From contig CAYMHU010000015.1 of NCBI GenBank assembly GCA_964390335.1, forward strand, positions 1-64,000: a stretch of 64,000 bases of DNA. The letters are read 5' to 3'. The stretch's first letter is position 1, and each line of letters starts with the position of its first letter. The notes under the pieces are model-generated. The model was given only the letters and a program-made list of their open reading frames with translations, ran no database searches and was not told where the DNA came from. This document shows, piece after piece, positions 51,054 to 60,693 of the stretch. Position numbers and translations under genes: made by a program. This stretch comes from Granulosicoccus sp964390335 (lineage in GTDB: Bacteria > Pseudomonadota > Gammaproteobacteria > Granulosicoccales > Granulosicoccaceae).

Positions 51054-51818
51054 CTATGGTAGCATTTTCGCGAGTAATAAAAACTGATCTAGGCTCAACG
51101 TTTCAGCTCGTGCTTGAGGATCCAAACCGGCGGTTTGCAGCTGCTCAGCAGTGAGTATGGATTTTAAATTGTTGCGCAGCGTTTTGCGTTTATTGGCGAA
51201 TGCTAGCCGCGTAGCGTCTGATAGTTTGGCAATGATCTTTGCATCGGGCGCACCCGCTATTGGTACTAAGCGCACCACGGCTGACTGCACTTTGGGTGGT
51301 GGATTAAATGATTCAGGCGGTACATCCAATAGCGACTCTATCTTGAAACAACTTTGCATCATGACGCTAAGCCGGCCAAATACGCGCGTTCCGGATTGCG
51401 CGCAGAGCCTGTCAACCACTTCTTTTTGCAGCATTGCGTGGATATCACGTATGTGCGTACGTTGTTCCAGCAGGTTCAGTAACAATGGCGTGCCGATGTT
51501 GTATGGTAAATTTCCAACCACGCGTATGGACTTGCCATCCGCCAGTTGTGGCCAATCCACTGTCAGTACGTCAGATTCGTGTACGGTTAAGTTTGTCAGA
51601 TTTTTGCGTTGTAGTCTGGCCACTAAATCGCGGTCTATTTCTATCACGTGTAAGTGCTGAAGCCTGTCCAGTAACGGGAAGGTAATGGCGCCCAAACCCG
51701 GTCCGACTTCAACGACGTGGTCATCGCTATTAGGGTTGATATGGCCAATAATACGTTCAATCAGCGCCTGATCGTGCAGAAAATTCTGGCCGAAACGTTT
51801 TCGTGGTTGATGGCTCAA
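51054..51818 (-). CDS. rsmA: 16S rRNA dimethyladenosine transferase
   Basis: KsgA/RsmA dimethylates two adjacent adenosines near the 3' end of 16S rRNA. It is 254 aa with KRFGQNFLHDQ at the N-terminus, SAM-binding VVEVGPGLGAITFPLL, and catalytic NLPYNIGTPLL. The start is TTG, overlapping the pdxA stop as TTGA, so it is coupled to pdxA. Confidence 0.96.
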   Translation of the reverse strand: MSHQPRKRFGQNFLHDQALIERIIGHINPNSDDHVVEVGPGLGAITFPLLDRLQHLHVIEIDRDLVARLQRKNLTNLTVHESDVLTVDWPQLADGKSIRVVGNLPYNIGTPLLLNLLEQRTHIRDIHAMLQKEVVDRLCAQSGTRVFGRLSVMMQSCFKIESLLDVPPESFNPPPKVQSAVVRLVPIAGAPDAKIIAKLSDATRLAFANKRKTLRNNLKSILTAEQLQTAGLDPQARAETLSLDQFLLLAKMLP

Positions 51819-52795
51819 GATGGTGTTGCGGCCATTGTCGCAGCCATTTCAATTGCAGCGTGCAGACTGCCCGAATTAATATTGCCGGTAGCAGCTTTAT
51901 CCAAAGCCGTTCCATGATCTACGCTGGTTCGAATAATCGGTAAGCCCAGTGTTACGTTTACTGCCTGACCAAAGCCAGCGTACTTTAATACGGGCAATCC
52001 TTGGTCGTGGTACATCGCCAATACAGCATCGGCATCGCTTAAATGATGTGGTGTAAATAATGTATCGGCGGGTAGGGGGCCGATTAACGATAGGCCTTGG
52101 TCTTTTAACTCATTCACCGTTGGGATAATAATGTCGATTTCTTCGGTGCCCAGATGCCCATCTTCTCCAGCATGCGGATTTAATCCGCACACCAAAATGG
52201 TCGGCTTGGCGATATGAAATTTTTGCACTAGTTCGTCGTGCAATACTGTTAACACCCGTACGAGTTGGTCTTTATTTATGGCGCTGGCCACTTGTGATAA
52301 CGGCAAGTGCGTTGTGGCTAAAGCAACTCGAAAATTGCCGGCAGCCAGCAGCATGACCGGGTTAGCGCCCGATTTTTCTGCAAGGTACTCTGTATGGCCA
52401 GAGAACTTTACACCGGCATCATTAATGACACCTTTATGCAACGGCGCGGTGATCATCGCATCAAAGCGATTATGAGCGCAGCCGTCTGCGGCGATGTCCA
52501 GCGTTTGCAATACGTAAGCTGCGTTAGCCGGGTTTAATTTGCCAGCGATGACCGGTTCGGCAATGTGGCACGTTTCAATAAACAGCTCACCCGGAGCGCA
52601 TGGAGATGCTGGTTGTGCATCGTCGAACGGCCGTAGGGTTAACGGTAAATTTAAGGCTTCAGCACGTTCTTTGAATACGTCAGGTGAACCGATGACAACG
52701 AGTTGATGTGGGTGTGCTTGCTGAGCTAGCTGCACGCATAAGTCCGGACCAATACCCGCTGGCTCGCCACTGGTTAACGCAAGGCGAAGCACCAT
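51815..52795 (-). CDS. pdxA: 4-hydroxythreonine-4-phosphate dehydrogenase
   Basis: Vitamin B6 (pyridoxal phosphate) biosynthesis enzyme. It is 326 aa with LTSGEPAGIGPDL, TAPLHKGVINDAG, SGHTEYLAEKSG, GLNPHAGEDGHLG and MYHDQGLPVLKYAGFGQAVNVTLGLP-type blocks, including the zinc His residues. The ATG shares a base with the surA stop (TGATG), so the genes are coupled. Confidence 0.97.
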   Translation of the reverse strand: MVLRLALTSGEPAGIGPDLCVQLAQQAHPHQLVVIGSPDVFKERAEALNLPLTLRPFDDAQPASPCAPGELFIETCHIAEPVIAGKLNPANAAYVLQTLDIAADGCAHNRFDAMITAPLHKGVINDAGVKFSGHTEYLAEKSGANPVMLLAAGNFRVALATTHLPLSQVASAINKDQLVRVLTVLHDELVQKFHIAKPTILVCGLNPHAGEDGHLGTEEIDIIIPTVNELKDQGLSLIGPLPADTLFTPHHLSDADAVLAMYHDQGLPVLKYAGFGQAVNVTLGLPIIRTSVDHGTALDKAATGNINSGSLHAAIEMAATMAATPS

Positions 52796-54057
52796 CAGCC
52801 AGTACGAACTTCTATGAATGTTTCATCGCGCAGTTGGCGAATCCAGCGCTCAGTTTCTTGTTCCATGCGTCGTTGACGTAAGGTTTGCTCTGCCTGTTGC
52901 CGAACAACGGTGTCGCTGGTTTCTCGTTGACGTCGATCAAGTACTTGCAACAGATGCCAGCCGTATTGTGTGCGAAATGGCTGACTCAACTGACCCTTTT
53001 CCAATGTGGCTGCTACGTCTTCCATTTCTTGTGGCATTTGACCAGACGTGAACCACGGTAGCTCGCCACCGTTATTGGCGCTGTTTGGATCTTCACTGAA
53101 TTCTGCCGCTAGTGCATCGAACGATTCGTTGTTGTTAATGCGTCGCCGGAGTTCAGCGAGTTGTTGATCGCCATCAGTGCCTGTTACAAAGATATGGCGC
53201 GCAAGGGTTTCATTTTGCACCTCTCGTGCGCTATCGCTTTTGTCCTCAAGCTTGATGATGTGAAAACCGTTGGGACTGCGGATAGGCTCGCTGATATCAC
53301 CAATCTGCATGTTGGGCAGCTCCTTAGACACGAAGTCGGGTAGCTCCTGCAGCACACGCCAACCCAGATCACCGCCTTGCAGCGCGCGCGCGCCATCGGA
53401 GTTCGCTGCCGCAACTTGTGCAAAGTCATTGCCGCCGCGTAAACTGGCTAGCACTTTATTTGCTCTGGCAATGGCCGCATTGACTTCCGCTTGTGGTGCA
53501 GTCGATGGCACTGCGATCAAAATATGCAGCACCCTAAATCGATTGTTTTGGCCGCTTTTTTTGGATGCTGATATAAAGTCGTCAATTTCTTGAGAAGACA
53601 CTTTAATGCGCGGTTGTACGTCGCGTTGAATCAATTGCGCCAATAGCAATTCGTGTTCAATACTTTTACGATAATAGTTGTAATCGAAACCTTGAGAACG
53701 TAGCGCATTACGAAACTGCTGCACTTCCATATTGTTTTGCGATGCGATGCGCTCTATTGCCTGATTTACCTGCGATGGGTCTATTGCTATGCCTAATCGA
53801 GCGGCCTGCTGACGCTGAATTTCCTGGTCTATCATGCGTTCCAGCACGCGTTCGAAAAACACTTGATCGTCTGGCAGGCTCTGACGATTTGTTTGTGCTT
53901 GCAACTTTAGAAAATCTGCTTCTTGTTGCAGTTCGCTGGCCAACACCACGCCTTCGTTAACAACGGCAGCGATTTCATCGAGCACGATGTCGGCGGCAAA
54001 CGCAAAGCTTGTGCAGCACGTGATCAAGCTACTTAAAAGTAAGGTTCGTATTTTCAT
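52795..54057 (-). CDS. surA: Periplasmic chaperone/peptidyl-prolyl isomerase SurA
   Basis: A 420-residue outer-membrane-protein chaperone. Signal peptide ending SFAFAA, N-terminal chaperone domain (about 25-170), then two parvulin domains (about 170-270 and 280-380), with FRVLHILIAVPS and LARHIFVTGTDG as their starts. It escorts barrels such as LptD and the 40888 protein to the BAM complex. It overlaps the lptD stop by 4 nt. Confidence 0.96.
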   Translation of the reverse strand: MKIRTLLLSSLITCCTSFAFAADIVLDEIAAVVNEGVVLASELQQEADFLKLQAQTNRQSLPDDQVFFERVLERMIDQEIQRQQAARLGIAIDPSQVNQAIERIASQNNMEVQQFRNALRSQGFDYNYYRKSIEHELLLAQLIQRDVQPRIKVSSQEIDDFISASKKSGQNNRFRVLHILIAVPSTAPQAEVNAAIARANKVLASLRGGNDFAQVAAANSDGARALQGGDLGWRVLQELPDFVSKELPNMQIGDISEPIRSPNGFHIIKLEDKSDSAREVQNETLARHIFVTGTDGDQQLAELRRRINNNESFDALAAEFSEDPNSANNGGELPWFTSGQMPQEMEDVAATLEKGQLSQPFRTQYGWHLLQVLDRRQRETSDTVVRQQAEQTLRQRRMEQETERWIRQLRDETFIEVRTG

Positions 54058-56234
54058 CGTTTGTAATCGTCCCGGTAACCCAGTATCGCATTTTCCAACA
54101 AGCCGCCGTAGTTTTGCCCTACCGGCGCCAACCCTTTTAACACCAATTGAAAATACAGATTGGTATCGTGACTTTCTCCATCATCTGCAATAAACCGTCG
54201 TGCGGCAAATCGAAAGGCCCAACAACAACTATTGTATTCCACACCCAGCAGCGATTCTAAACTGACATCTGAATCGAGCGAGTAGTTCCAACGGCTGGCG
54301 ACCCGCCAACTATTACCGATTGGCCATAACATGGAAAAATCCAATTGTTCTGTTTCAGCCGAGCTGCCTGTGTTAACTGAGCGATGAGCGAAGTTCAAAA
54401 TTCGGTTGTTAGTTGGTCGATAGCTTAGCAGTACCGATCCGCGCACGGTGGATTGATTATCCGGATTCCACTGCATTTGCCCACGTGCATACCAGTTGTT
54501 TGGTAGCTCAGCCGATACCTCACCGACAACGTCGGAGAAATCACGGGTTTGCACATCCGTGCCAGCTAGCGATACGCGTCGATCTTCGAAATACGTAATT
54601 TGCCCGATACTGGCACGAAACATTTCACGGCCATTTTCCCCATCGATAAAACGACTGGTTAAAGCGGCTGATAGCTGATCGGCATCGGCAACGCGGTCGG
54701 CGCCGGAGAATCGGTTCTCGCGAAACAGTTGCGAGATACTAAAGTCGAGTTCGCTACTATCAAACAACGGAATCTGACTTTGGTTCCGATATGGAACGCG
54801 CAGATAAAACAATCGTGGCTCCAACGTTTGAACGGAGCCTTTTTCATCGACTTTTCGATCGAAGAACAAGCCGGTGTCCAATGAAAACGTGGTTAAGTTT
54901 CGACTTTGCCGCGAGCTTTGACCTTCGGCTGCATTGTCCAACGAATAAGTGGAAAAGCGGTAGCTCGCCGAAGGGGTAAAGAACCACGCATTACCGGAGA
55001 TCGGCAATTGCACTTTTGGCTGAATATCCAATCTGGATCCGTTGACTGAATTGGCTCGGTCAAAATACACAAGCTCTGCATCGGCGCTTGCACGAATTCC
55101 AAAGTCATCTTTCGGCGATTCCCAACGGGCGGTTAACTGTGGTAACCGTTGATAGGGGCGTGCATCTGCTGGAATACTTTCATCAACTGTTTGGTACGAT
55201 TGTAAGCGTGCTAGTGCGGAGATTGAACCACGTTCATATCGTAAGTCTGCACGTCGATCTAAGTGCGTAATACTCGCCAACTGTAAGCTATCGCCTAAAT
55301 CGGTGAAGTAATCGCCATCGGAGACGCGGCTGGCTGATATTTCTGAACGAACGTAGTTACCGAAGGTACCGTTGTGTCGAAGTTGTGTAAACGTTCGGGT
55401 TTCATCATCGCCACGAGTATCATTTAAGTACTCATGATCAAGAATCCAATTGCCTGTCTGGTTTAAATAGCGAACTTCGGTTTGCAACTGAGTACCGCGC
55501 TTACTGGTGAAACGCGGGGTGAATGTGGCATCCAGATTATGGCGAATATTCCAATACCATGGCACGTGCAACTCAATACCCGTGTTATCACCGCGTGCAA
55601 TGATCGGGGCTAAAAACCCGGTTTTTCGTTTATCGCTTATTGGGAAGCTAAACGTTGGAATGGCCAGTAGTGGCACACCTTTAAAAATGAGTGCCAGATT
55701 TTTTGCTGTGCCAATGCCTTCGTCCGGATACAGTTTTAATGACTTGGCTCTGATGTACCAACTTTTATCGCCTGGTGGACACGATGAGTAGGTTGCACCA
55801 TCTAATGTAAAGTTTCCCTCTACATCACGCTCCATGTTTTTTGCTGAACCGGTTGCACGCTTACCATTAACATCAAACTCATACTCTGAATCTTTTGCTG
55901 AAAATAAGTTGTCGTCCATGTCAAACACAGCACTGTTACTTTGCATGCGTATCCCTTCGCCCGTAAAACTGAGTTCGCCATCGATGGTGACCTCGGCAGT
56001 TTCAGGGTTGTATTGCGCGTCTTCGGCGTTCAGGATTCTGTTCTGATACGTGATGGACGTGTTGCCCAACATTGATACAACACCGTCTTCACTGATGACC
56101 TCATCTGCTTGCGCCAGAACCGGTTCATCGGAATCGGTGATAACGGCGCTGCCAGGCTCATACACGAATGCAGGAGCGGGGCATTGGAATGCCGCAACTT
56201 GACCGGGTAGCAGCCCCAGACTGACCAGCCCCAT
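54054..56234 (-). CDS. lptD: LPS-assembly protein LptD
   Basis: Outer-membrane barrel that inserts LPS at the cell surface. It is 726 aa: an N-terminal OstA-like domain (about 40-150) and the C-terminal barrel (about 200-720). The disulfide cysteines expected for LptD are present: C18 (FQCPAPAF), C152 (YSSCPPG) and the adjacent pair C670/C671 (NSCCWAF). The first ATG gives a short signal peptide without a basic n-region. In-frame upstream codons up to a TAA encode IIRSRFTA, which would be a better n-region, but no standard start codon is present there. The start is thus uncertain. Confidence 0.95.
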   Translation of the reverse strand: MGLVSLGLLPGQVAAFQCPAPAFVYEPGSAVITDSDEPVLAQADEVISEDGVVSMLGNTSITYQNRILNAEDAQYNPETAEVTIDGELSFTGEGIRMQSNSAVFDMDDNLFSAKDSEYEFDVNGKRATGSAKNMERDVEGNFTLDGATYSSCPPGDKSWYIRAKSLKLYPDEGIGTAKNLALIFKGVPLLAIPTFSFPISDKRKTGFLAPIIARGDNTGIELHVPWYWNIRHNLDATFTPRFTSKRGTQLQTEVRYLNQTGNWILDHEYLNDTRGDDETRTFTQLRHNGTFGNYVRSEISASRVSDGDYFTDLGDSLQLASITHLDRRADLRYERGSISALARLQSYQTVDESIPADARPYQRLPQLTARWESPKDDFGIRASADAELVYFDRANSVNGSRLDIQPKVQLPISGNAWFFTPSASYRFSTYSLDNAAEGQSSRQSRNLTTFSLDTGLFFDRKVDEKGSVQTLEPRLFYLRVPYRNQSQIPLFDSSELDFSISQLFRENRFSGADRVADADQLSAALTSRFIDGENGREMFRASIGQITYFEDRRVSLAGTDVQTRDFSDVVGEVSAELPNNWYARGQMQWNPDNQSTVRGSVLLSYRPTNNRILNFAHRSVNTGSSAETEQLDFSMLWPIGNSWRVASRWNYSLDSDVSLESLLGVEYNSCCWAFRFAARRFIADDGESHDTNLYFQLVLKGLAPVGQNYGGLLENAILGYRDDYKR

Positions 56235-56343
56235 GGCTGTGAAACGAGAACGGATGATGTTGGATCCAAAAGAGATTTACCGTACCAGAATAATAGACCG
56301 CTTTTGTTTTAAACTAAAGCTCTAGCCTCAGTCTTAACCCTAT

Positions 56344-57075
56344 ATGAACGACGTAGCTGATCTGCCGAAACAAAGCGATACAAAAGCCCCGGGTATACAC
56401 CCCAGCTGGAAACCGCTGTTGGACCAGCAATTTTCAATGGATTATATGGCCGAATTACGTGCGTATTTGGCTGAGCGTAAGAAAAAGCGGGCAGTGGTCT
56501 ATCCCCATTCAAGTCAGTGGTTTAACGCGTTTGCATTGTGTCCGTTGGATGACGTTAAAGTGGTTATTCTGGGTCAGGACCCGTACCACGGTCCGGGTCA
56601 GGCACATGGCTTGAGTTTTTCGGTGCCCAGCGGGGTTCCCGTGCCACCATCGCTGCTCAATATTTATAAAGAAATCGATGCTGATTTAGCTGCCACTGAG
56701 CAACCGCTTGCCAAACTTCGCAAGGGTTGTTTGGCACCGTGGGCAACTCAAGGTGTGTTTCTTTTAAACAGTGTGTTGACAGTCGAGCAAGGTCAGGCGG
56801 CGGCTCATCAGGGGCGGGGTTGGGAAACCTTTACCGACAGCGTAGTTCAACATTTAAGCGACGAGCGCGAAAATCTGGTTTTCATGCTGTGGGGCAGCTA
56901 TGCTCAAAAGAAAGGTCAAGTTATCGATGCGAGCAAGCATCTGGTCTTAAAGTCGCCACATCCATCACCACTTTCAGCGCATCGGGGTTTTCTAGGTTGC
57001 CGGCATTTTTCAAAAGCAAACGCGTATTTGCAGGAGCACGGCAAGCATGAGATCGATTGGTTCCACGTGTCCTGA
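56344..57075 (+). CDS. ung: Uracil-DNA glycosylase
   Basis: Removes uracil from DNA (base excision repair). It is 243 aa, with the water-activating loop VVILGQDPYHGPGQAHGLSFSV and the minor-groove loop KSPHPSPLSAHRGFLG. LLNSVLTVEQGQAAAHQGRGWE is also conserved. Divergent from lptD; overlaps mltB by 29 nt at its 3' end. Confidence 0.97.
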   Translation: MNDVADLPKQSDTKAPGIHPSWKPLLDQQFSMDYMAELRAYLAERKKKRAVVYPHSSQWFNAFALCPLDDVKVVILGQDPYHGPGQAHGLSFSVPSGVPVPPSLLNIYKEIDADLAATEQPLAKLRKGCLAPWATQGVFLLNSVLTVEQGQAAAHQGRGWETFTDSVVQHLSDERENLVFMLWGSYAQKKGQVIDASKHLVLKSPHPSPLSAHRGFLGCRHFSKANAYLQEHGKHEIDWFHVS

Positions 57076-58084
57076 GTTACCCTCTAATAAATTGCTCTGT
57101 GCAAGCGGTATTGTTTGGCTTCTATTCAGCGTGTTTTACAGTGCCAATGTGCTTGCATCCGACGCGTTCCTGAGCCGCCAAGCGGTACGCGATTACATTG
57201 ACAAAATTAGCCAGGAACATGATCTCAATCCGGTGGCCGTAACCCAATTGTTTGCCGAAGCAAAACCGCAGCAATCGGTGTTGGATGCTATTTCCAAACC
57301 GGCCGAGCGAGTACTTACCTGGGCGCAATATCGCCCAATATTTATAAAGCAAAAGCGTATCGATGCCGGTGTGGCGTTTATGCAGCAGCATGCCAGTGAT
57401 CTCCAACGCGCTGAAGACACCTATGGTGTGCCAGCAAACATCATCGCCGCCATTATTGGTGTTGAGACGTTTTACGGCAAAATCACCGGCAAGCATCCCG
57501 TGCTGGATTCGGTTGCCACGCTCGCGTTTGATTACCCGAAGCGGGCCACTTTCTTCAAACGTGAGCTAACGGAGTATTTGGTATTGGCCAGGGCAGAAGG
57601 TTGGGACGCGGGCACAATCAAAGGCAGTTATGCCGGTGCGATGGGCTGGCCACAGTTTATTTCAAGCAGTTACCGCCAATATGCTGTCGACTTTGACGGT
57701 GATGGGCAGCGCGATCTTTTTAACAGCGTGCCTGATGTGATTGGTTCGGTTGCTAATTATCTTGCGGTGCACGGCTGGCAATCCGAAGCACCGATCGCAC
57801 GCGAAATATTACCAAGTGACCTAAACGCAAAAAAAAGAACGGCGCTTAACTCATTGATTCGAAAATCCCTGAAACCCGCTATCGCGCCGGAAACACTGGA
57901 AAATATAGGCATTGAGGTGGCTGGAGACCAGTTGGTCAGAGTCATGCAATTTGCAGGATCGGGTGGCGAAGAGCTGTGGGTGGGCTATAAAAACTTCTAT
58001 GTTATTACTCGATACAACCATAGTGCCCTCTATGCGCTCGCTGTTTACCAACTCAGTGAGGAATTGGCCGGTTCAATTCAATAG
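57047..58084 (+). CDS. mltB: Lytic murein transglycosylase B
   Basis: A 345-residue peptidoglycan lytic transglycosylase. The N-terminus has a hydrophobic signal segment (IVWLLFSVFYSANVLA). The catalytic Glu is in NIIAAIIGVETFYGKITG, and AGAMGWPQFISSSYRQYAVDFDGDGQRDL contains the family's substrate and calcium-binding-like region. It has no lipobox Cys at the expected place, so it may be periplasmic. It overlaps both ung and rlpA, implying one coupled transcript for cell-wall genes. Confidence 0.94.
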   Translation: MRSIGSTCPELPSNKLLCASGIVWLLFSVFYSANVLASDAFLSRQAVRDYIDKISQEHDLNPVAVTQLFAEAKPQQSVLDAISKPAERVLTWAQYRPIFIKQKRIDAGVAFMQQHASDLQRAEDTYGVPANIIAAIIGVETFYGKITGKHPVLDSVATLAFDYPKRATFFKRELTEYLVLARAEGWDAGTIKGSYAGAMGWPQFISSSYRQYAVDFDGDGQRDLFNSVPDVIGSVANYLAVHGWQSEAPIAREILPSDLNAKKRTALNSLIRKSLKPAIAPETLENIGIEVAGDQLVRVMQFAGSGGEELWVGYKNFYVITRYNHSALYALAVYQLSEELAGSIQ

Positions 58085-59114
58085 CGCTTGGTTCAAATTA
58101 CCCGCAACAGCGATACTGTCGCTGGTGCTCATGAGTGCCTGTGCATCAGGCGATCAGCCCGATGGTCCCGGTAGTCGTTTCGGTGTGTATAAAAAAGTAG
58201 AAACGGTACGGAATCTGCCGAAATCGCGTACCGGCAACATGCCGCAGTACACCGTGTTCGGTAAGCAATACAAAGTCATGGACTCGGCCGAAGGCTTCGC
58301 TGAAGAAGGGATAGCATCGTGGTACGGGTCTAAGTTTCACGGTCGTAAAACCTCGAGCGGTGAGGTGTACGACATGTACGCGATGACTGCTGCTCACAAG
58401 CACCTACCGCTACCAACATTTGTGCGTGTCACTGATGTGGATAGTGGTCGTGAAATCGTGGTTAAGGTTAACGATCGCGGTCCGTTTGTCGGTGATCGAA
58501 TCATTGATCTATCGTTTGCCGCAGCTAAAGCCATGAACATGACCGAGCGCGGCACTGCCAACGTCCGGATCGTGGCGCTGTCCAGTCATTTACCGGGCCC
58601 GGCCGCGGAACCGCAAATGGCTGCAGCGCTAGCGCCGGAAATAGTGCAACCCACACTGGCGGCTGTACCCAAAAAACTGCCGGTAACGCCAATTCGGGTT
58701 AAAGATCTGCCGGCGGCGTCTATTGGTGAACCAACGCAAGCACTCACCGAGATAAAAAAGCCGTTAGCTGGTCCAGCGCCATCGTTGGCGGCTGCGCGTC
58801 AACAAAACCAGACCACGATTGTTGTGCCAGCATCTGCATCGGCTGAGCCAGTACAGGGTTTACCCGAGACAGTACCAACGCAAAGTTTGGTTATCCAGTT
58901 AGGCGCGTTTAAGGAAGTCGCTAATGCACAACAGATGGTGACCAACGTATCGCAACAACTTGGAAAACCGGCTTACATTGAACAAGATCTGGACAACGCA
59001 CTGTATCGGGTCAAAATGGGACCATTTCAGCAAGGCGAAGTACTACAACGAACGCTTGATGAACTGACCAATGTCGGTATTGAAGGTTATCCGGTCACTA
59101 CTGATATACGCTAG
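58032..59114 (+). CDS. rlpA: Septal ring lytic transglycosylase / lipoprotein RlpA
   Basis: About 360 residues from the ATG at 58032, overlapping mltB by 53 nt; an upstream GTG/ATG frame from 57912 is judged shadow. Lipobox Cys in LVLMSACASG. The DPBB catalytic domain is GIASWYGSKFHGRKTSSGE to VKVNDRGPFVGDRIIDLSFAAA. A Pro/Ala-rich linker leads to a C-terminal SPOR domain (LVIQLGAFKEVANAQQM...) that binds denuded septal glycans. Partner of MltB and DacC in cell-wall remodelling at division. Confidence 0.93.
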   Translation: MRSLFTNSVRNWPVQFNSAWFKLPATAILSLVLMSACASGDQPDGPGSRFGVYKKVETVRNLPKSRTGNMPQYTVFGKQYKVMDSAEGFAEEGIASWYGSKFHGRKTSSGEVYDMYAMTAAHKHLPLPTFVRVTDVDSGREIVVKVNDRGPFVGDRIIDLSFAAAKAMNMTERGTANVRIVALSSHLPGPAAEPQMAAALAPEIVQPTLAAVPKKLPVTPIRVKDLPAASIGEPTQALTEIKKPLAGPAPSLAAARQQNQTTIVVPASASAEPVQGLPETVPTQSLVIQLGAFKEVANAQQMVTNVSQQLGKPAYIEQDLDNALYRVKMGPFQQGEVLQRTLDELTNVGIEGYPVTTDIR

Positions 59115-59210
59115 GTTAGTTTCCTGCCGTCAAATCAATTACACTAGTAGCGCGATGTCTACGTTGCTGTGTTAACCCTTGTTCTAGTTAAACATTACCA
59201 CTCAGAAACG

Positions 59211-60377
59211 ATGTATTTAGCCAAATTTAGCTCGAAATTATCTTCTGTCATGTTTGTCGGCGCGGTATTGATTGTTGGTCTGCTGCAATCGTCCAATGTG
59301 TTTGCAGCACCGTTACCAGCGCCTCCGCAACTATCAGCCAACAGTTATCTACTGATTGATAACATCAGCGGCGAAGTGCTTGCGGCCAAAAATCCGGATA
59401 AACGCATTGAGCCAGCCAGCTTAACGAAGCTGATGACGGCCTACTTGGTGGCCAGTGAATTGGAACGCGGCACCATGAGTAAGTCAGACCTTGCGATTAT
59501 CAGTGACTACGCGCAGTCACAACCCGGCTCACGTATGTTTATTGAAGCAGGTAAAACAGTGTCCATTGGCGAATTGCTGCGCGGCTTGATCATTCAGTCG
59601 GGTAATGATGCCAGTGTCGCGTTAGCAGAACATGTTGCGGCCAGTGAACAAGGCTTTGTGTCCATGATGAATCGCATGGCCGACACCTTGGGTATGAGCG
59701 GGACCAATTTTGCAAATGCGTCCGGATTACCACATCCTGACCATTACACCACGGCGAACGATCTAGCCATTATTGCGCGCAGCATGATCAGGGATTTTCC
59801 TGAACACTATCGCCTGTACTCGGAAAAGTCTTATACCTATAACGAGATAAAGCAGAACAATCGCAATAAACTGCTGTGGCGTGATGCCACTGTTGATGGC
59901 ATGAAAACCGGGCATACCGAAGCTGCCGGTTATTGTCTTGTTGCGTCCGCAGTTCGCGACGGTATGCGCTTAACCAGTATTGTGTTGGGCACCGCAAGCG
60001 ATAAAACCCGTATGGCGGAAACGCAACGCTTGCTTAACTACGGGTTTCGTTTTTTCAGAACTGAGCGTATTTACGAAGCAGGTGAAGTGATCAGCGAAGC
60101 GCCCATCTGGATGGGTGAATCGGAAAGTATCGCACTGGGTGTTGCAGAAGATCTATACGTAACCTTACCAAGAGATGCGTTTGAGTCGTTGCACAGTCAA
60201 ATCGAACTTAGCGGGTACATTAAGGCGCCCACCCGAATCGGTCAGGAGCTGGGTCGCTCTGTGTTAACTGCCGATAACAAAGTGATCGGTGAAGTGCCAT
60301 TGCTGGCTTTGCAAAAAGTCAACGAAGGCGGTTTGTTGCGTCGCATGAAGCACTCGATCATGCGCTACTTTCAATAA
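59211..60377 (+). CDS. dacC: D-alanyl-D-alanine carboxypeptidase (PBP5/6 family)
   Basis: A 388-residue low-molecular-weight penicillin-binding protein that trims the terminal D-Ala of muropeptides. Signal peptide ending NVFAA. Catalytic motifs SLTKLMTAYL (SxxK), SGNDASVALAEH (SxN) and DGMKTGHTEAAG (KTG). A C-terminal amphipathic helix (LLRRMKHSIMRYF) anchors it to the membrane. The start is the ATG nearest the signal peptide; an upstream in-frame codon at 59169 is less likely. Confidence 0.95.
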   Translation: MYLAKFSSKLSSVMFVGAVLIVGLLQSSNVFAAPLPAPPQLSANSYLLIDNISGEVLAAKNPDKRIEPASLTKLMTAYLVASELERGTMSKSDLAIISDYAQSQPGSRMFIEAGKTVSIGELLRGLIIQSGNDASVALAEHVAASEQGFVSMMNRMADTLGMSGTNFANASGLPHPDHYTTANDLAIIARSMIRDFPEHYRLYSEKSYTYNEIKQNNRNKLLWRDATVDGMKTGHTEAAGYCLVASAVRDGMRLTSIVLGTASDKTRMAETQRLLNYGFRFFRTERIYEAGEVISEAPIWMGESESIALGVAEDLYVTLPRDAFESLHSQIELSGYIKAPTRIGQELGRSVLTADNKVIGEVPLLALQKVNEGGLLRRMKHSIMRYFQ

Positions 60378-60382
60378 CGCTT

Positions 60383-60664
60383 GTGGCTACCACCAACTTA
60401 GACGGTGAATCGTCATTAATTGAATTTCCGGCGGCGATTTCGATCAAGGCCATGGGGTTGAATGAACCGGATTTTGAAGACCTGATCGTATCGATCGTGC
60501 AATCGTTTATTGAACCGTCAAAACCCGATAAAGTCGTTAGCTCTGTAAGCAGTCAGGAAAAGTACCGTTCCGTGCGGGTGCATTTTACGGCTTCCAATCA
60601 TGCTCAGCTCGAATCCATTTATGTTGCGTTAAGAGCAGAGCCCCGCGTGAAGTTCACCCTCTGA
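60383..60664 (+). CDS. ybeD: DUF493 family protein YbeD
   Basis: A 93-residue protein of the UPF0250/DUF493 family: IEFPAAISIKAMGLNEPDFEDLIVSIV and VRVHFTASNHAQLESIY fit the ferredoxin-like fold. Function unknown; relatives lie between dacA and lipB. The start is a GTG only 5 nt after dacC. The stop overlaps the probable lipB N-terminus. Confidence 0.9.
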   Translation: MATTNLDGESSLIEFPAAISIKAMGLNEPDFEDLIVSIVQSFIEPSKPDKVVSSVSSQEKYRSVRVHFTASNHAQLESIYVALRAEPRVKFTL

Positions 60665-60693
60665 ATATCGAGCATCTGGGGCTTCGACCCTAC

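Noticed and set aside
57912..58031. Upstream extension of the RlpA frame
   Set aside because: It lies entirely within mltB in another frame and precedes the signal peptide; the ATG at 58032 gives a proper lipoprotein signal.
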